From assembly GCA_003251535.1 (NCBI GenBank), contig QKFD01000051.1, forward strand, positions 1-53,253: a stretch of DNA of 53,253 nucleotides. The letters run 5' to 3'. Shown here in pieces: positions 34,365-42,792 of the stretch (position 1 is its first letter; every line of letters starts with the position of its first letter). The translations under genes and the position numbers were made by a program. The notes under the pieces were generated by a model. That model was given only the letters and a program-made list of their open reading frames with translations, was not told where the DNA came from and searched no databases. Origin of the DNA: Chromatiales bacterium (lineage in GTDB: Bacteria > Pseudomonadota > Gammaproteobacteria > Thiohalomonadales > Thiohalomonadaceae).

Positions 34365-36014
34365 ATGCGCCACTCTATGCGGGCCAACCTGCTCGATCTG
34401 ATCGCCGAGCGTAGCTACTTCGGTGAGCTGACCATTGACGAGGGGCGGATTGCCGCCATCACCGAATTGGGGGCGGCGCGGCCAGGTGCGCGTTACCTTC
34501 TCCCGGGCTTCATCGATGCCCATGTCCATATCGAGAGTTCACTGTTACCACCGGCCGAGTTTGGTCGTATTGCCGCTCGGCATGGCACTGTGGCGGTGGT
34601 GGCCGATCCCCACGAGGTGGCGAATGTGTTGGGGCTCGATGGGGTGCAGGAGATGCTGGCCAGTGCGCGCCAGTCGCCATTCCATCTCTTTTTTGGCGCG
34701 CCCTCCTGTGTACCGGCCACGCCGTTTGAGAGTGCGGGTGGGGTGTTGCGGGCGCCAGAGATCGCCACGTTACTACAGGAGCCGGAGGTGGTCTGCCTCG
34801 CCGAGATGATGAACTTCCCGGGGGTGCTGGCCGGGGATGGGGAGGTGATGGCCAAACTGGCCGCTGCGCGGGTCGCGGGGGTGGTGGTGGATGGTCACGC
34901 CCCGGGGCTCAGTGGGGAGGCGGCAGGGCGCTATATCGCCGCCGGGATCTCCACCGATCACGAGTGCACCACCCTCGCTGAGGCGCGGGAGAAGGCGCAG
35001 CTGGGGATGTATATCCTCATCCGCGAGGGCTCCGCGGCACGGGACTTCGACACCCTGCTGCCGCTGCTGCGCGACTACCCGGAGCAGGTGATGTTCTGCT
35101 CCGATGATAAGCACCCCGATGACCTGGTGGCGGGCCATATCGATCGCCTGGTGGCGCGGGCGGTGGCCGCCGGTTATCCGCTGTGGCAGGTGCTACGGGC
35201 CGCCTGCCTCAACCCTGTGCGCCACTATCAACTGCCGGTGGGGTTGCTGCGAGAGGGGGATCGGTTCGATGCCATTGCCGTGGACGACCTCTCTACCTTC
35301 CGGGTGGCCGCCACCTGGATCGGTGGGCACCTGGTGGCGGAGGCGGGGCACTCCTCGCTGCCCCATCGACCGGAACAGGGGGACAACCGCTTTGCCGCCC
35401 GCCCCATTACCTTGGCGGACCTCGACGTGGTGGCCGAGGGTGAGAGCGTGCGGGCCATTGTGGTGGCCGACGGCTCCCTAGTGACCCAGGCCCGCCCCAT
35501 GCGGCCGCTGCGCCGGGATGGCCGACTACTGCCCGACCCTGCACAGGATCTGTTACTGGCCTGTGTGCTCAACCGCTACGCACCGGCGGCACCGGCGGTG
35601 GGCTTTGTCCATGGTTTTGGGCTCCGCCACGGTGCCATCGCCTCCAGCGTGGCCCACGACTCCCACAACGTGGTGGCAGTGGGGGTCGATGGGGCGGCAC
35701 TGTGTCGGGCGGTCAATGCGGTGGTGGCGGCACAAGGGGGGCTTGCCGTGGCCGATGACGATGGGGTAGCGCTGTTGGCGCTGCCGTTTGCCGGTCTGAT
35801 GAGCCTGCTGCCAGGGGATGAGGTGGCGAGCCGTTATCAGCAGCTGGATAGCGCCGCTCACGCCCTCGGTTCTCCACTTAGGGCCCCCTTCATGACCCTC
35901 TCTTTCCTCGCCCTGCTGGTGATCCCAGAGTTGAAGCTGAGTGATCGCGGCCTGTTTGATGGTCGGCGTTTCCAGTTTGTCGATCTGGTTCTGTCGGCCC
36001 CCTCCGACGCTTAG
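34365..36014 (+). CDS. ade: Adenine deaminase
   Basis: Deaminates adenine to hypoxanthine in purine salvage. The 549-residue protein is an amidohydrolase-superfamily adenine deaminase of the Ade type: metal ligands in PGFIDAHVHIESSLL, ADPHEVANVLG, VDGHAPGLSG and STDHECTTL, then the C-terminal domain with FVHGFGLRHGAIASSVAHDS and HNVVAVGVDG. The start at 34365 has a GAGG site; an in-frame ATG at 34377 is possible. Length and both domains are normal for the family. It is convergent with the large c-di-GMP protein. Confidence 0.94.
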   Translation: MRHSMRANLLDLIAERSYFGELTIDEGRIAAITELGAARPGARYLLPGFIDAHVHIESSLLPPAEFGRIAARHGTVAVVADPHEVANVLGLDGVQEMLASARQSPFHLFFGAPSCVPATPFESAGGVLRAPEIATLLQEPEVVCLAEMMNFPGVLAGDGEVMAKLAAARVAGVVVDGHAPGLSGEAAGRYIAAGISTDHECTTLAEAREKAQLGMYILIREGSAARDFDTLLPLLRDYPEQVMFCSDDKHPDDLVAGHIDRLVARAVAAGYPLWQVLRAACLNPVRHYQLPVGLLREGDRFDAIAVDDLSTFRVAATWIGGHLVAEAGHSSLPHRPEQGDNRFAARPITLADLDVVAEGESVRAIVVADGSLVTQARPMRPLRRDGRLLPDPAQDLLLACVLNRYAPAAPAVGFVHGFGLRHGAIASSVAHDSHNVVAVGVDGAALCRAVNAVVAAQGGLAVADDDGVALLALPFAGLMSLLPGDEVASRYQQLDSAAHALGSPLRAPFMTLSFLALLVIPELKLSDRGLFDGRRFQFVDLVLSAPSDA

Positions 36015-36036
36015 CCGCCCGGGAAGGGGCCGATGG

Positions 36037-39000
36037 TCAGTGGCGATGGCTCGCCATAGGCTGGCTGAGGTCGCCCCCTAGGGTCTGTTCACGCAGGCGC
36101 TGGCGTAGCCGGCCCAGCTGCGCCAGCACCTGCTCCCGTAGGGTCATCAGCTCACCGATGCGACCCTGCACCTCGTTATCGCGGCCCGCTTGGTGCCAGG
36201 CCACCAGCTCATCTGCCAGGTGGTGGATCTGGTTATGGATGGGTTGCAGTTTGGTGAATTCAGTGAGCTGGCCATAGCGCTGCTGGCCGACAGTGGCGAG
36301 CCAGCGCCCCAGTTCGCAGCTGCTGCGATCTAGCGGTGGCAGCTGTCTGGCACCATCCTGGCCGGTCAGGTGGGCCACCAGCTCATCCACCCAGCGGCGG
36401 TGTTCCAGGGCGGCGGAGAGGATGGGTAGGTCCTGTGGGTCCCAGTCGTGGCTATCGACTTCACGCCATGCCCGCTCGCCACCATAGTTGTGGATCCAGG
36501 CCGGCAGCGCTTGGATCGGCATGGGGCGGGCGATGCCGTAACCCTGCCCCAGTTCACAACCGAGCTGTAGTAGCCGCACACCGTGCTCCACCGTCTCCAC
36601 CCCCTCTGCGATCACGCCGCGATGGAAGGCCTGGGCGAGGCCGATAATCCCCTCGACGATGGCGAGGTCCTCGCCATCCACCAGCAGGTCACGGACAAAC
36701 GACTGGTCAATCTTGAGCAGATCGGCGGGGAGCCGCTTGAGATAGGTGAGCGACGAGTAGCCAGTGCCAAAGTCATCCAGCGCGAAGGCCACCCCAAGAG
36801 TGCGGCACTCGTCGATCACCTTGGAGACTCGATCGATATCGGAGAGGGCGGCGGTCTCCAACACCTCCAGCTCCAACCGCTCTGGTGCCACCTCGGTGTG
36901 GTGGGCCAGCACCTTCCGTAACCACTCGGCGAAATCGACCCGCTGGAGGTGGCTGCCGGAGACATTGACGCTGACCGCCAACTCCACCCCCTGCCGTTGC
37001 AGCATGGTCATGTCCCGCAGCGCCCGCTCCACCACCCACTCGCCAACCCGTATTGCCAGATCGCCGTTCTCCACCAGCGAGAGGAATTCAGAAGGGGGGA
37101 GTAGCCCCCGCTCCGGGTGACGCCAGCGGAGCAGCGCCTCTGCCCCCACCACGGTCCCAAGGCGCATGTTGACCTTGGGCTGGTAGAACAGCTCCAGCTC
37201 GTTTTCAGTCAGGGCGAGATTGAAACGGGCCAGCGCCTGCTGTACGGCAGCGGCCTGGCGATCATGGGAGGGATCGAATAGATAGTGGCGGTTACGGCCG
37301 GCCTGTTTGGCCTGGTACATCGCCTGATCGGCGTGGCGTAACAGGGTGTCGGCATCGGCCTCGTCGATGGGGAAGAGGGTGACGCCGATGCTGGCGGAGA
37401 TCTGGACCCACTCACCGTCGCTGACCTGGTAGGGTTCGGCGATGGTGAAGAGCAGGCGGTCGAGGGCGGTGCGACACTCGCCCGGATCACTCAGCTCATT
37501 GAGCAGTAAAACAAACTCATCGCCCCCCAGCCGCGCCACCGTGTCCCCGTCGCGCAGCATGGTGCGTAGGCGCACCGCTACGGCCACCAGCAGCTCGTCG
37601 CCAATGGCGTGGCCGAGCCGGTCGTTGATCGGCTTGAAGCCATCCAGGTCCAGATAGCAGATGGCCAACAGACGGCCATTGCGGCGACTCTGGGCAAGGG
37701 CGAGGTGCATCCTGTCGGCCAGTAGCAGACGGTTGGGGAGGTGGGTGAGCGGGTCGTAGTGGGCCTGCTCCTCCAGCTGCTGCTCCTGCCGCTTCAGGAT
37801 GGTGATGTCGGAGAAGATGCCCACGTAGTGGGTCACGTTGCCCAGCTGGTTGCGCACGGCGGAGATGGTGAGCCACTCGGCGTAAAGCTCACCATTGCGG
37901 CGTCGGTTCCAGATCTCACCGCGCCAATGGCCGTTGGTTGCGATGGTCTGCCACATGGAGCGGTAGAACGCCCCACCCTGGTGGCCCGACTTGAGGATCC
38001 GTGGGCTCTCTCCCAGCACCTCCTTCCGCGAGAAGCCGGTGACCTCGCAGAACATCGGGTTGACCTCCACGATACGCTGGGCGGCGTCGGTGATGAGGAT
38101 CCCCTCATGGGCATATTGGAATACATCGGCCGCCAGCCGCAGCCGCTCTTGGCTGTGGCGCCGTTCGGTCACATCCATGTTGATGCCGGTGACACGGATC
38201 GCCCGTCCCTCTCCATCCTGCTGGATGAGGCCGTGGCCCTCCACAATGCGCTCTTCACCCGCCTCCGTGAGGATCCGCGTCTCCTCGTGGTAGCTGTTGC
38301 CACTACTGAGGGAGGCCTGAAACAGGGCCATGGCGGCCACCCGGTCATCGGGATGGAGCCGCTGATACCAGTCGGCGAGGTGACCACTAAACGACTGGGG
38401 CGAGAGGCCGAAGATCTCAAACTGGCGTGGATCCCACTGGAGTTGATCGCTGATGGGGTCGTAATCCCACGTGCCGATGTGGGCGGAGTCCGCGGCCAGT
38501 TGGAGCCGCTCGGCCACATCGTGTAGCTCTACCGTCATCTCCTGTGCCCGCCGCTCGACCCGGGTACGCTGGGTGGAGAGCGACCAGATAATAAAGAACA
38601 GTAGTAGATCCACCACGATGCCACCCACCGCAATGAGGGTGGGTTGGGCACTGGCGGTGTCCGCCTCCAGGGCTGCGGTGGCGTGGAAGCGCGCCAGCCA
38701 GGAGCGGCCGGGGAGTTCGATAGGGAGATCTTGATGGTCGCCGGGCAGATCGGCCCAGCTCTCCCACGGTCCAGCGGAGTGGAAGAGCAGGGTATCGCTA
38801 CTCGCCTCGGTACCGTCGAACAGGGCGAAATTGAGTAGTGGCAGGCCAGAGCCCAGGACCCCCTGCAACAGGTCGTGCATACGGAACGGGCTGTAGACAA
38901 ACCCCAATAGGGCGGCCCGTCGCTCCTCCAGCGTGGCGGTGGGGAGCCCAGGCCGGTAGACCGGCAGATACATCAGAAAACCGGGCTGGATATCTTGCTC

Positions 39001-39633
39001 GGTCTCCTGGACCAGGATCACCCGTCCGGACACTGCCGGTCGGCCGCTATCGCGGGCCTGCTCCATGGCGGAGCGGCGCACCGCCTCGGAGAACATGTCA
39101 TAGCCGAAGGCGCGTCGATTACGCCAGTCAAAGGGCTCCAGATAGACGATGGAGCTGTACTGCTCCCGCTCCCCTTTTGGCCGCACTCGATAGTCAGCGA
39201 AGCCCTCTGCCTGCATCTGCTGCTCGTGGGTCGATAACTCATCGGGGGTCAGCATGAGGGCGAGGCCGATCCCTTGGATCCCGGGATAGTAGGTGTCGAT
39301 CCTCAGCGACTCGACATAGCGCTGCCACTCTGCACGGCTCGGGAGCTGGCCCAAGGTCTGGATCAGCCCCACACCGCCGTTCAATACCTGCTCGTACTCC
39401 TGCATTCGGGCCACGATGCGGGAGTGGGCATCCTCCACCTCGTAGTGGAATCGGTCCTCGGCACGTTGGGTGACATAGCGATTAGAGACGTACCAGCCCA
39501 AGGCGGTGATGACCAGGGAGATGGCCAGCACTACCCAGGCGGTCACTTCGTTATGGAAGATCTGGGCGAAGCTTCTGGATGGGGCCGCACCGCCTTGTGC
39601 TGAAACGATGGGATAGGTCACGGAATCAGACAC
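36037..39633 (-). CDS. CHASE-PAS-PAS-GGDEF-EAL protein with CZB-like tail
   Basis: A 1198-residue protein that could both make and degrade c-di-GMP. TM1 is at 32-50; a periplasmic CHASE domain spans about 85-300; TM2 about 335-353; two PAS/PAC domains (about 375-495 and 500-615); GGDEF with intact GGDEF (703-707) and RDGD I-site (694-697); EAL with GAEALLRWRHP (EAL 832-834), DDFGTGYSS (953-961) and AEGVET. The C-terminus (about 1065-1180) matches the chemoreceptor zinc-binding CZB pattern: LEHRRW (His 1078), SSCELGRWL (Cys 1106) and IHNQIHH (His 1133, 1137), a His3Cys set. A zinc-sensing tail on a composite GGDEF-EAL protein is uncommon. All catalytic motifs look intact, so the net activity cannot be decided from sequence. 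Confidence 0.92.
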   Translation of the reverse strand: MSDSVTYPIVSAQGGAAPSRSFAQIFHNEVTAWVVLAISLVITALGWYVSNRYVTQRAEDRFHYEVEDAHSRIVARMQEYEQVLNGGVGLIQTLGQLPSRAEWQRYVESLRIDTYYPGIQGIGLALMLTPDELSTHEQQMQAEGFADYRVRPKGEREQYSSIVYLEPFDWRNRRAFGYDMFSEAVRRSAMEQARDSGRPAVSGRVILVQETEQDIQPGFLMYLPVYRPGLPTATLEERRAALLGFVYSPFRMHDLLQGVLGSGLPLLNFALFDGTEASSDTLLFHSAGPWESWADLPGDHQDLPIELPGRSWLARFHATAALEADTASAQPTLIAVGGIVVDLLLFFIIWSLSTQRTRVERRAQEMTVELHDVAERLQLAADSAHIGTWDYDPISDQLQWDPRQFEIFGLSPQSFSGHLADWYQRLHPDDRVAAMALFQASLSSGNSYHEETRILTEAGEERIVEGHGLIQQDGEGRAIRVTGINMDVTERRHSQERLRLAADVFQYAHEGILITDAAQRIVEVNPMFCEVTGFSRKEVLGESPRILKSGHQGGAFYRSMWQTIATNGHWRGEIWNRRRNGELYAEWLTISAVRNQLGNVTHYVGIFSDITILKRQEQQLEEQAHYDPLTHLPNRLLLADRMHLALAQSRRNGRLLAICYLDLDGFKPINDRLGHAIGDELLVAVAVRLRTMLRDGDTVARLGGDEFVLLLNELSDPGECRTALDRLLFTIAEPYQVSDGEWVQISASIGVTLFPIDEADADTLLRHADQAMYQAKQAGRNRHYLFDPSHDRQAAAVQQALARFNLALTENELELFYQPKVNMRLGTVVGAEALLRWRHPERGLLPPSEFLSLVENGDLAIRVGEWVVERALRDMTMLQRQGVELAVSVNVSGSHLQRVDFAEWLRKVLAHHTEVAPERLELEVLETAALSDIDRVSKVIDECRTLGVAFALDDFGTGYSSLTYLKRLPADLLKIDQSFVRDLLVDGEDLAIVEGIIGLAQAFHRGVIAEGVETVEHGVRLLQLGCELGQGYGIARPMPIQALPAWIHNYGGERAWREVDSHDWDPQDLPILSAALEHRRWVDELVAHLTGQDGARQLPPLDRSSCELGRWLATVGQQRYGQLTEFTKLQPIHNQIHHLADELVAWHQAGRDNEVQGRIGELMTLREQVLAQLGRLRQRLREQTLGGDLSQPMASHRH

Positions 39634-39710
39634 ATAGCCAAGAGGGGAAATGACGAATCTTAAAGATTCTTACCAGGGACCGCCATCACCATTAGACCCC
39701 GGCCCTTGTC

Positions 39711-40478
39711 TCAGCTGCGGACCCCTACACCCCGATGGAGCAGCCAGACGCTGATGCCAAAGAGTAGCGCGATGGTGGCGCTGATGATGGCAAAGGCGCC
39801 CGCTAGGCTGACATCCGAGACACCGAGGAGGCCGTAGCGGAAGGCATTAATCATATAGAGGATAGGATTGAACAGGGAGACCTGTTGCCAAAATGGCGGC
39901 AACATCTCGATGGAGTAGAAGATGCCGCCCAGGTAGGTGAGGGGGGTGAGGATGAAGGTGGGGATGATGGAGATATCATCAAAACTCTTGGCATAGATGG
40001 CGTTGATGAAGCCACCCAGGGAGAAGAGGATGGCGGTCAACAGGACGACCGCGATCACCACCAGCGGCGAGTGGAGCTGAAGGTCAGTGAAGCACATGGC
40101 CACCACTGTGACCGCAGCCCCCACCACCAGACCACGCGCCACACCGCCGACCACGATACCGGTCAAGATCAACCAGTCGGAGATGGGGGCGATCAGCAGC
40201 TCCTCCACATAACGCTGGAATTTGGCGCCGTAAAAGGAGCTGACCACATTGGCGTAGGCGTTGTTGATGATACTCATCAAGATGATGCCCGGCGCGATGT
40301 AGTCCATGTAGCTGTGGCCCTCTACCGGGGCGATCTGACTGCCGATGAGATTGCCGAAGATGATGAAGTAGAGGGTGGTGACCACCATAGGGGGGACCAC
40401 GGTCTGCACCCAGATGCGCATGAAGCGCCGGATCTCTTTGATAACAATGGTCTGGAACGCGATCCACTGGCCACCCAT
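39711..40478 (-). CDS. yadH: ABC-2 type exporter permease (YadH-like)
   Basis: A 255-residue integral membrane protein with six predicted TM segments and the ABC-2 pattern. It is very close to E. coli YadH: RRFMRIWVQTVVPPMVVTTL, YFIIFGNLIGSQIAPV, NAYANVVSSFYGAKFQRYVE and FDDISIIPTFILTPLTYLGG. The GTG at 40484 overlaps the TGA of the ATPase gene, but GGAG sits with better spacing before the ATG two codons later (40478), so I use 40478. The pair forms an export complex; the substrate of YadGH is not established. Confidence 0.92.
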   Translation of the reverse strand: MGGQWIAFQTIVIKEIRRFMRIWVQTVVPPMVVTTLYFIIFGNLIGSQIAPVEGHSYMDYIAPGIILMSIINNAYANVVSSFYGAKFQRYVEELLIAPISDWLILTGIVVGGVARGLVVGAAVTVVAMCFTDLQLHSPLVVIAVVLLTAILFSLGGFINAIYAKSFDDISIIPTFILTPLTYLGGIFYSIEMLPPFWQQVSLFNPILYMINAFRYGLLGVSDVSLAGAFAIISATIALLFGISVWLLHRGVGVRS

Positions 40479-40480
40479 AC

Positions 40481-41401
40481 TCACTCCTGGACCTCCTTCA
40501 CCATGGAGAGGAACAGCTCCTCTAGCCGATTGGATTTATTCCGCAACGAGGTCACTTCAATCCCCAGTTGGCTCAAACTGCTGAACAGGGCGTTGATCCC
40601 CTGTTGGCGCTCCACCTCCACCTCCAGGGTGTGGGGATCGACCAGACGGCAGGGGTAGCCTGTCAGTGTCGGTGGGGTGGTCAAGGCGCTTTGCAGGTCT
40701 AGCACCAGGGTCTCCCGATGTAGTTTGGCCAGCAGCTCCTTCATGCTGGAGTGCTCGACAATCCGACCCTGGTCGATGATGGCGATGTTGCGGCAGAGGC
40801 TCTCCGCCTCCTCCAGGTAGTGGGTGGTGAGGATGATGGTGGTGCCCCGGCTATTCACCTCCCGCAGAAACTGCCACATGGAGCGGCGCAGCTCGATATC
40901 TACGCCAGCGGTGGGCTCATCCAAGATCAGCAGGCAGGGCTCATGCACCAGGGCGCGGGCGATCATCAACCGCCGCTTCATACCGCCGGAGAGGGCGCGG
41001 GCTATGGTGCGACGCTTCTCCCAGAGGCCCAGTTGGCGCAGGTAGCGCTCGGCCCGCTGGCGGGCGACGGGGGGGGTGACCCCATAGTAGCCGGCCTGGT
41101 TGATACAGACCTCTTCCACCGGCTCAAACATGTTGAAGTTGAACTCCTGGGGTACCAGTCCAATGGCGCGCTTGGCGGCCATCGGCTGCTGATCCAGATC
41201 GGCGCCAAACACCCGCACCGTGCCACCACTCTTGTTGACCAGCGAGGTGATGATACCGATGGTGGTGGACTTGCCGGCACCGTTGGGCCCCAGCAGGGCG
41301 AAGAAGTCCCCCTCCTCCACGGTCAGATCGATCCCCTTGAGGGCATCGACCCCATGGCTGTAGGTCTTCTTCAACTGGCTGATTTCCAGGGCGTTGGTCA
41401 T
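40481..41401 (-). CDS. yadG: ABC transporter ATPase (YadG-like)
   Basis: A 306-residue nucleotide-binding subunit for the adjacent YadH-type permease: Walker A GPNGAGKST, Q-loop LVPQEFNFN, signature LSGGMKRRLMIARAL, Walker B LLILDEPTAGVDIE, and the H-switch TTHYLEEAE. It is highly similar to E. coli YadG along its length, including the C-terminal tail (EVERQQGINALFSSLSQLGI) after the ATPase core. It starts at ATG 41401 and its stop overlaps the permease start region, so the two are coupled. Confidence 0.94.
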   Translation of the reverse strand: MTNALEISQLKKTYSHGVDALKGIDLTVEEGDFFALLGPNGAGKSTTIGIITSLVNKSGGTVRVFGADLDQQPMAAKRAIGLVPQEFNFNMFEPVEEVCINQAGYYGVTPPVARQRAERYLRQLGLWEKRRTIARALSGGMKRRLMIARALVHEPCLLILDEPTAGVDIELRRSMWQFLREVNSRGTTIILTTHYLEEAESLCRNIAIIDQGRIVEHSSMKELLAKLHRETLVLDLQSALTTPPTLTGYPCRLVDPHTLEVEVERQQGINALFSSLSQLGIEVTSLRNKSNRLEELFLSMVKEVQE

Positions 41402-41560
41402 CGGAGCGGTTGGGTCTTAGGGCGGTGGGCGCCCATGTTAGCGCGCTCAGGGTGAAGATTAATGTAGTGCGTCGGATGGCACGGCCACTGCGGGAGAGGG
41501 CCGGATACCGCCGCATGGCATGGCACGGGCGGCGGTGGGTAGACGGGGACCTTCAGCGCC

Positions 41561-41848
41561 TCAGCAGCACTCCTCTTCCACCTGCTGCAACATCGCCAAC
41601 GCCTCTTGATCGGCACACTGCTCGAACAGCTCACGGATGTAGTAGACGTTGGAGTGGACCAGGAACAGGTCGTCCCGCGGCGGCCCGTTGCGCCCCTCGC
41701 GGGTGGCGCGGAAGCGCTCCCAGAAGGCGTTGGCGTGGGCGGGGTCACTGCTTAGGGCAAGGACGCGATCCACCACCAGGCGGGCATTTTCATCGCAGTC
41801 GAGGCCTTCAAAGGTGACATAGCGATCACGGGGTTGGGGCTGGGTCAT
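41561..41848 (-). CDS. cowN: N2-fixation sustaining protein CowN
   Basis: A 95-residue protein matching CowN, which lets Mo-nitrogenase keep working when carbon monoxide is present. Signature elements: DRYVTFEGLDCDENARLVVD, NAFWERFRATREGRNG, DDLFLVHSNVYYIRELFEQC and a C-terminal QQVEEECC with the conserved tandem cysteines. Length is normal. The ATG at 41848 has a weak upstream site. No nif genes lie in the window, so its presence implies a nif cluster elsewhere. A search of the upstream ~200 bp for a sigma-54 element gave only mis-spaced GG/GC pairs. Confidence 0.92.
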   Translation of the reverse strand: MTQPQPRDRYVTFEGLDCDENARLVVDRVLALSSDPAHANAFWERFRATREGRNGPPRDDLFLVHSNVYYIRELFEQCADQEALAMLQQVEEECC

Positions 41849-41946
41849 TGTGCTATCCCGACAGAACCTAAACCGGTAACGGTAAGCTCACCGCCCCGGT
41901 AACGCAAGAGCACCCAGCGACTAGGCCCGCAGATCGGGCGGCCATT

Positions 41947-41975
41947 TTGCGCTGTGGCCCAATGCCTCTTATAAT
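41947..41975 (+). promoter_or_regulatory. Sigma-70 promoter for riboswitch-controlled Mn exporter
   Basis: TTGCGC (41947-41952) and a perfect TATAAT (41970-41975) with a 17-bp spacer lie directly upstream of the yybP-ykoY element, placing the transcription start at about 41981. Spacing and position are ideal, and the transcript would begin exactly with the riboswitch. Confidence 0.85.
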
Positions 41976-41979
41976 CGGC

Positions 41980-42091
41980 GCCGCTCTTAGGGGAGTAGTC
42001 GCCCCCGCCGCGGCGGGGGGCGCGCGTCAACACCCTTGGCCGGCAGGCCATGGCGCGTGCGGCAACTGCGCTTGACGAGACCTATGGCACG
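41980..42091 (+). promoter_or_regulatory. yybP-ykoY manganese riboswitch
   Basis: The segment carries the conserved motifs of this class in order: TTAGGGGAGTAG (41988-41999), GTCAACAC (42026-42033) and CGAGACCTATGGC (42076-42088). The class binds Mn2+ and turns on Mn-efflux genes; the next gene is a GDT1/TMEM165-type exporter, which agrees. Its 3' strand TATGGCACG (42083-42091) is also perfectly complementary to CGTGCCATA (42122-42130), which covers the start codon's A. So without Mn the start could be hidden, and with Mn the aptamer would take up that strand and free it. This switch logic is my inference. Confidence 0.88.
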
Positions 42092-42129
42092 TATCCCTAC
42101 TGTCCCGGGGCGGGGGAGGGGCGTGCCAT

Positions 42130-42726
42130 ATGGCCAACGTCCCCGCCCCTGAGATCTCAGCCTTGGAATCCCTACTCGTCTCTACTACCTCCGTTGCCAT
42201 CGCCGAGATCGGTGACAAGACCCAGCTCCTGGCGCTTCTGCTCGCCTGTCGCTTCCGCCGACCGTGGCCCATCATCCTGGGCATCCTGTTCGCTACCTTG
42301 GCCAACCACGCCCTGGCGGCAGGGGTTGGGGTGTGGCTCGCCTCGCTGCTGGGGCCGGAACTCCTGCGGGGGGTCTTGGCGGTGGCATTTATCGCCATGG
42401 GGCTGTGGATCCTGGTCCCCGACAAAGAGGAGGACGCCGCTGCGCAGTACCGTTTTGGCGCCTTCCTTACCACGCTCATCGCCTTCTTCCTGGTGGAGAT
42501 GGGAGATAAGACCCAGGTGGCGACGGTGGTATTGGCGGCCAACTACAGCAATCTCCCACTGGTGGTGCTGGGCACCACGCTCGGCATGTTGGCGGCCAAT
42601 GTACCGGTGGTCCTGGCGGGTGGCATGGCGGCGCAGAAGTTACCGCTCACCCTCATCCGGCGGGTGGCGGCGGCGCTGTTTTTGCTGCTCGGGGGGGCAG
42701 TTGCCCTCGGTTACGGCGGCGCCTAG
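42130..42726 (+). CDS. GDT1/TMEM165 (UPF0016) family manganese exporter
   Basis: A 198-residue inner-membrane protein with two homologous halves, each carrying the family hallmark E-x-G-D-K-T: AIAEIGDKTQLLALLL and FLVEMGDKTQVATVVL. About six TM segments are predicted. Family members export Mn2+ (and in eukaryotes Ca2+/Mn2+). The upstream Mn-sensing riboswitch and perfect sigma-70 promoter strongly support Mn efflux. The ribosome-binding site GGGGGAGGGG (42112-42121) lies in the loop of the hairpin that can hide the start. The start at 42130 agrees with that geometry. Confidence 0.93.
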   Translation: MANVPAPEISALESLLVSTTSVAIAEIGDKTQLLALLLACRFRRPWPIILGILFATLANHALAAGVGVWLASLLGPELLRGVLAVAFIAMGLWILVPDKEEDAAAQYRFGAFLTTLIAFFLVEMGDKTQVATVVLAANYSNLPLVVLGTTLGMLAANVPVVLAGGMAAQKLPLTLIRRVAAALFLLLGGAVALGYGGA

Positions 42727-42792
42727 GCCCCTAGGGATTGTTTCGCGCCAGCGTCGGCACCACTGTCGAAAGAGAGACCTGCGGAGGGGCCC

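Noticed and set aside
34162-34401. 79-codon ORF upstream of adenine deaminase
   Set aside because: Overlaps the deaminase start out of frame, Cys-rich tail is not plausible, and no conserved motif is present.
41849-42000. Possible sigma-54 promoter upstream of cowN
   Set aside because: GG and GC pairs exist on the minus strand but with spacings of 8 and 11 instead of 10, so they do not fit the element.
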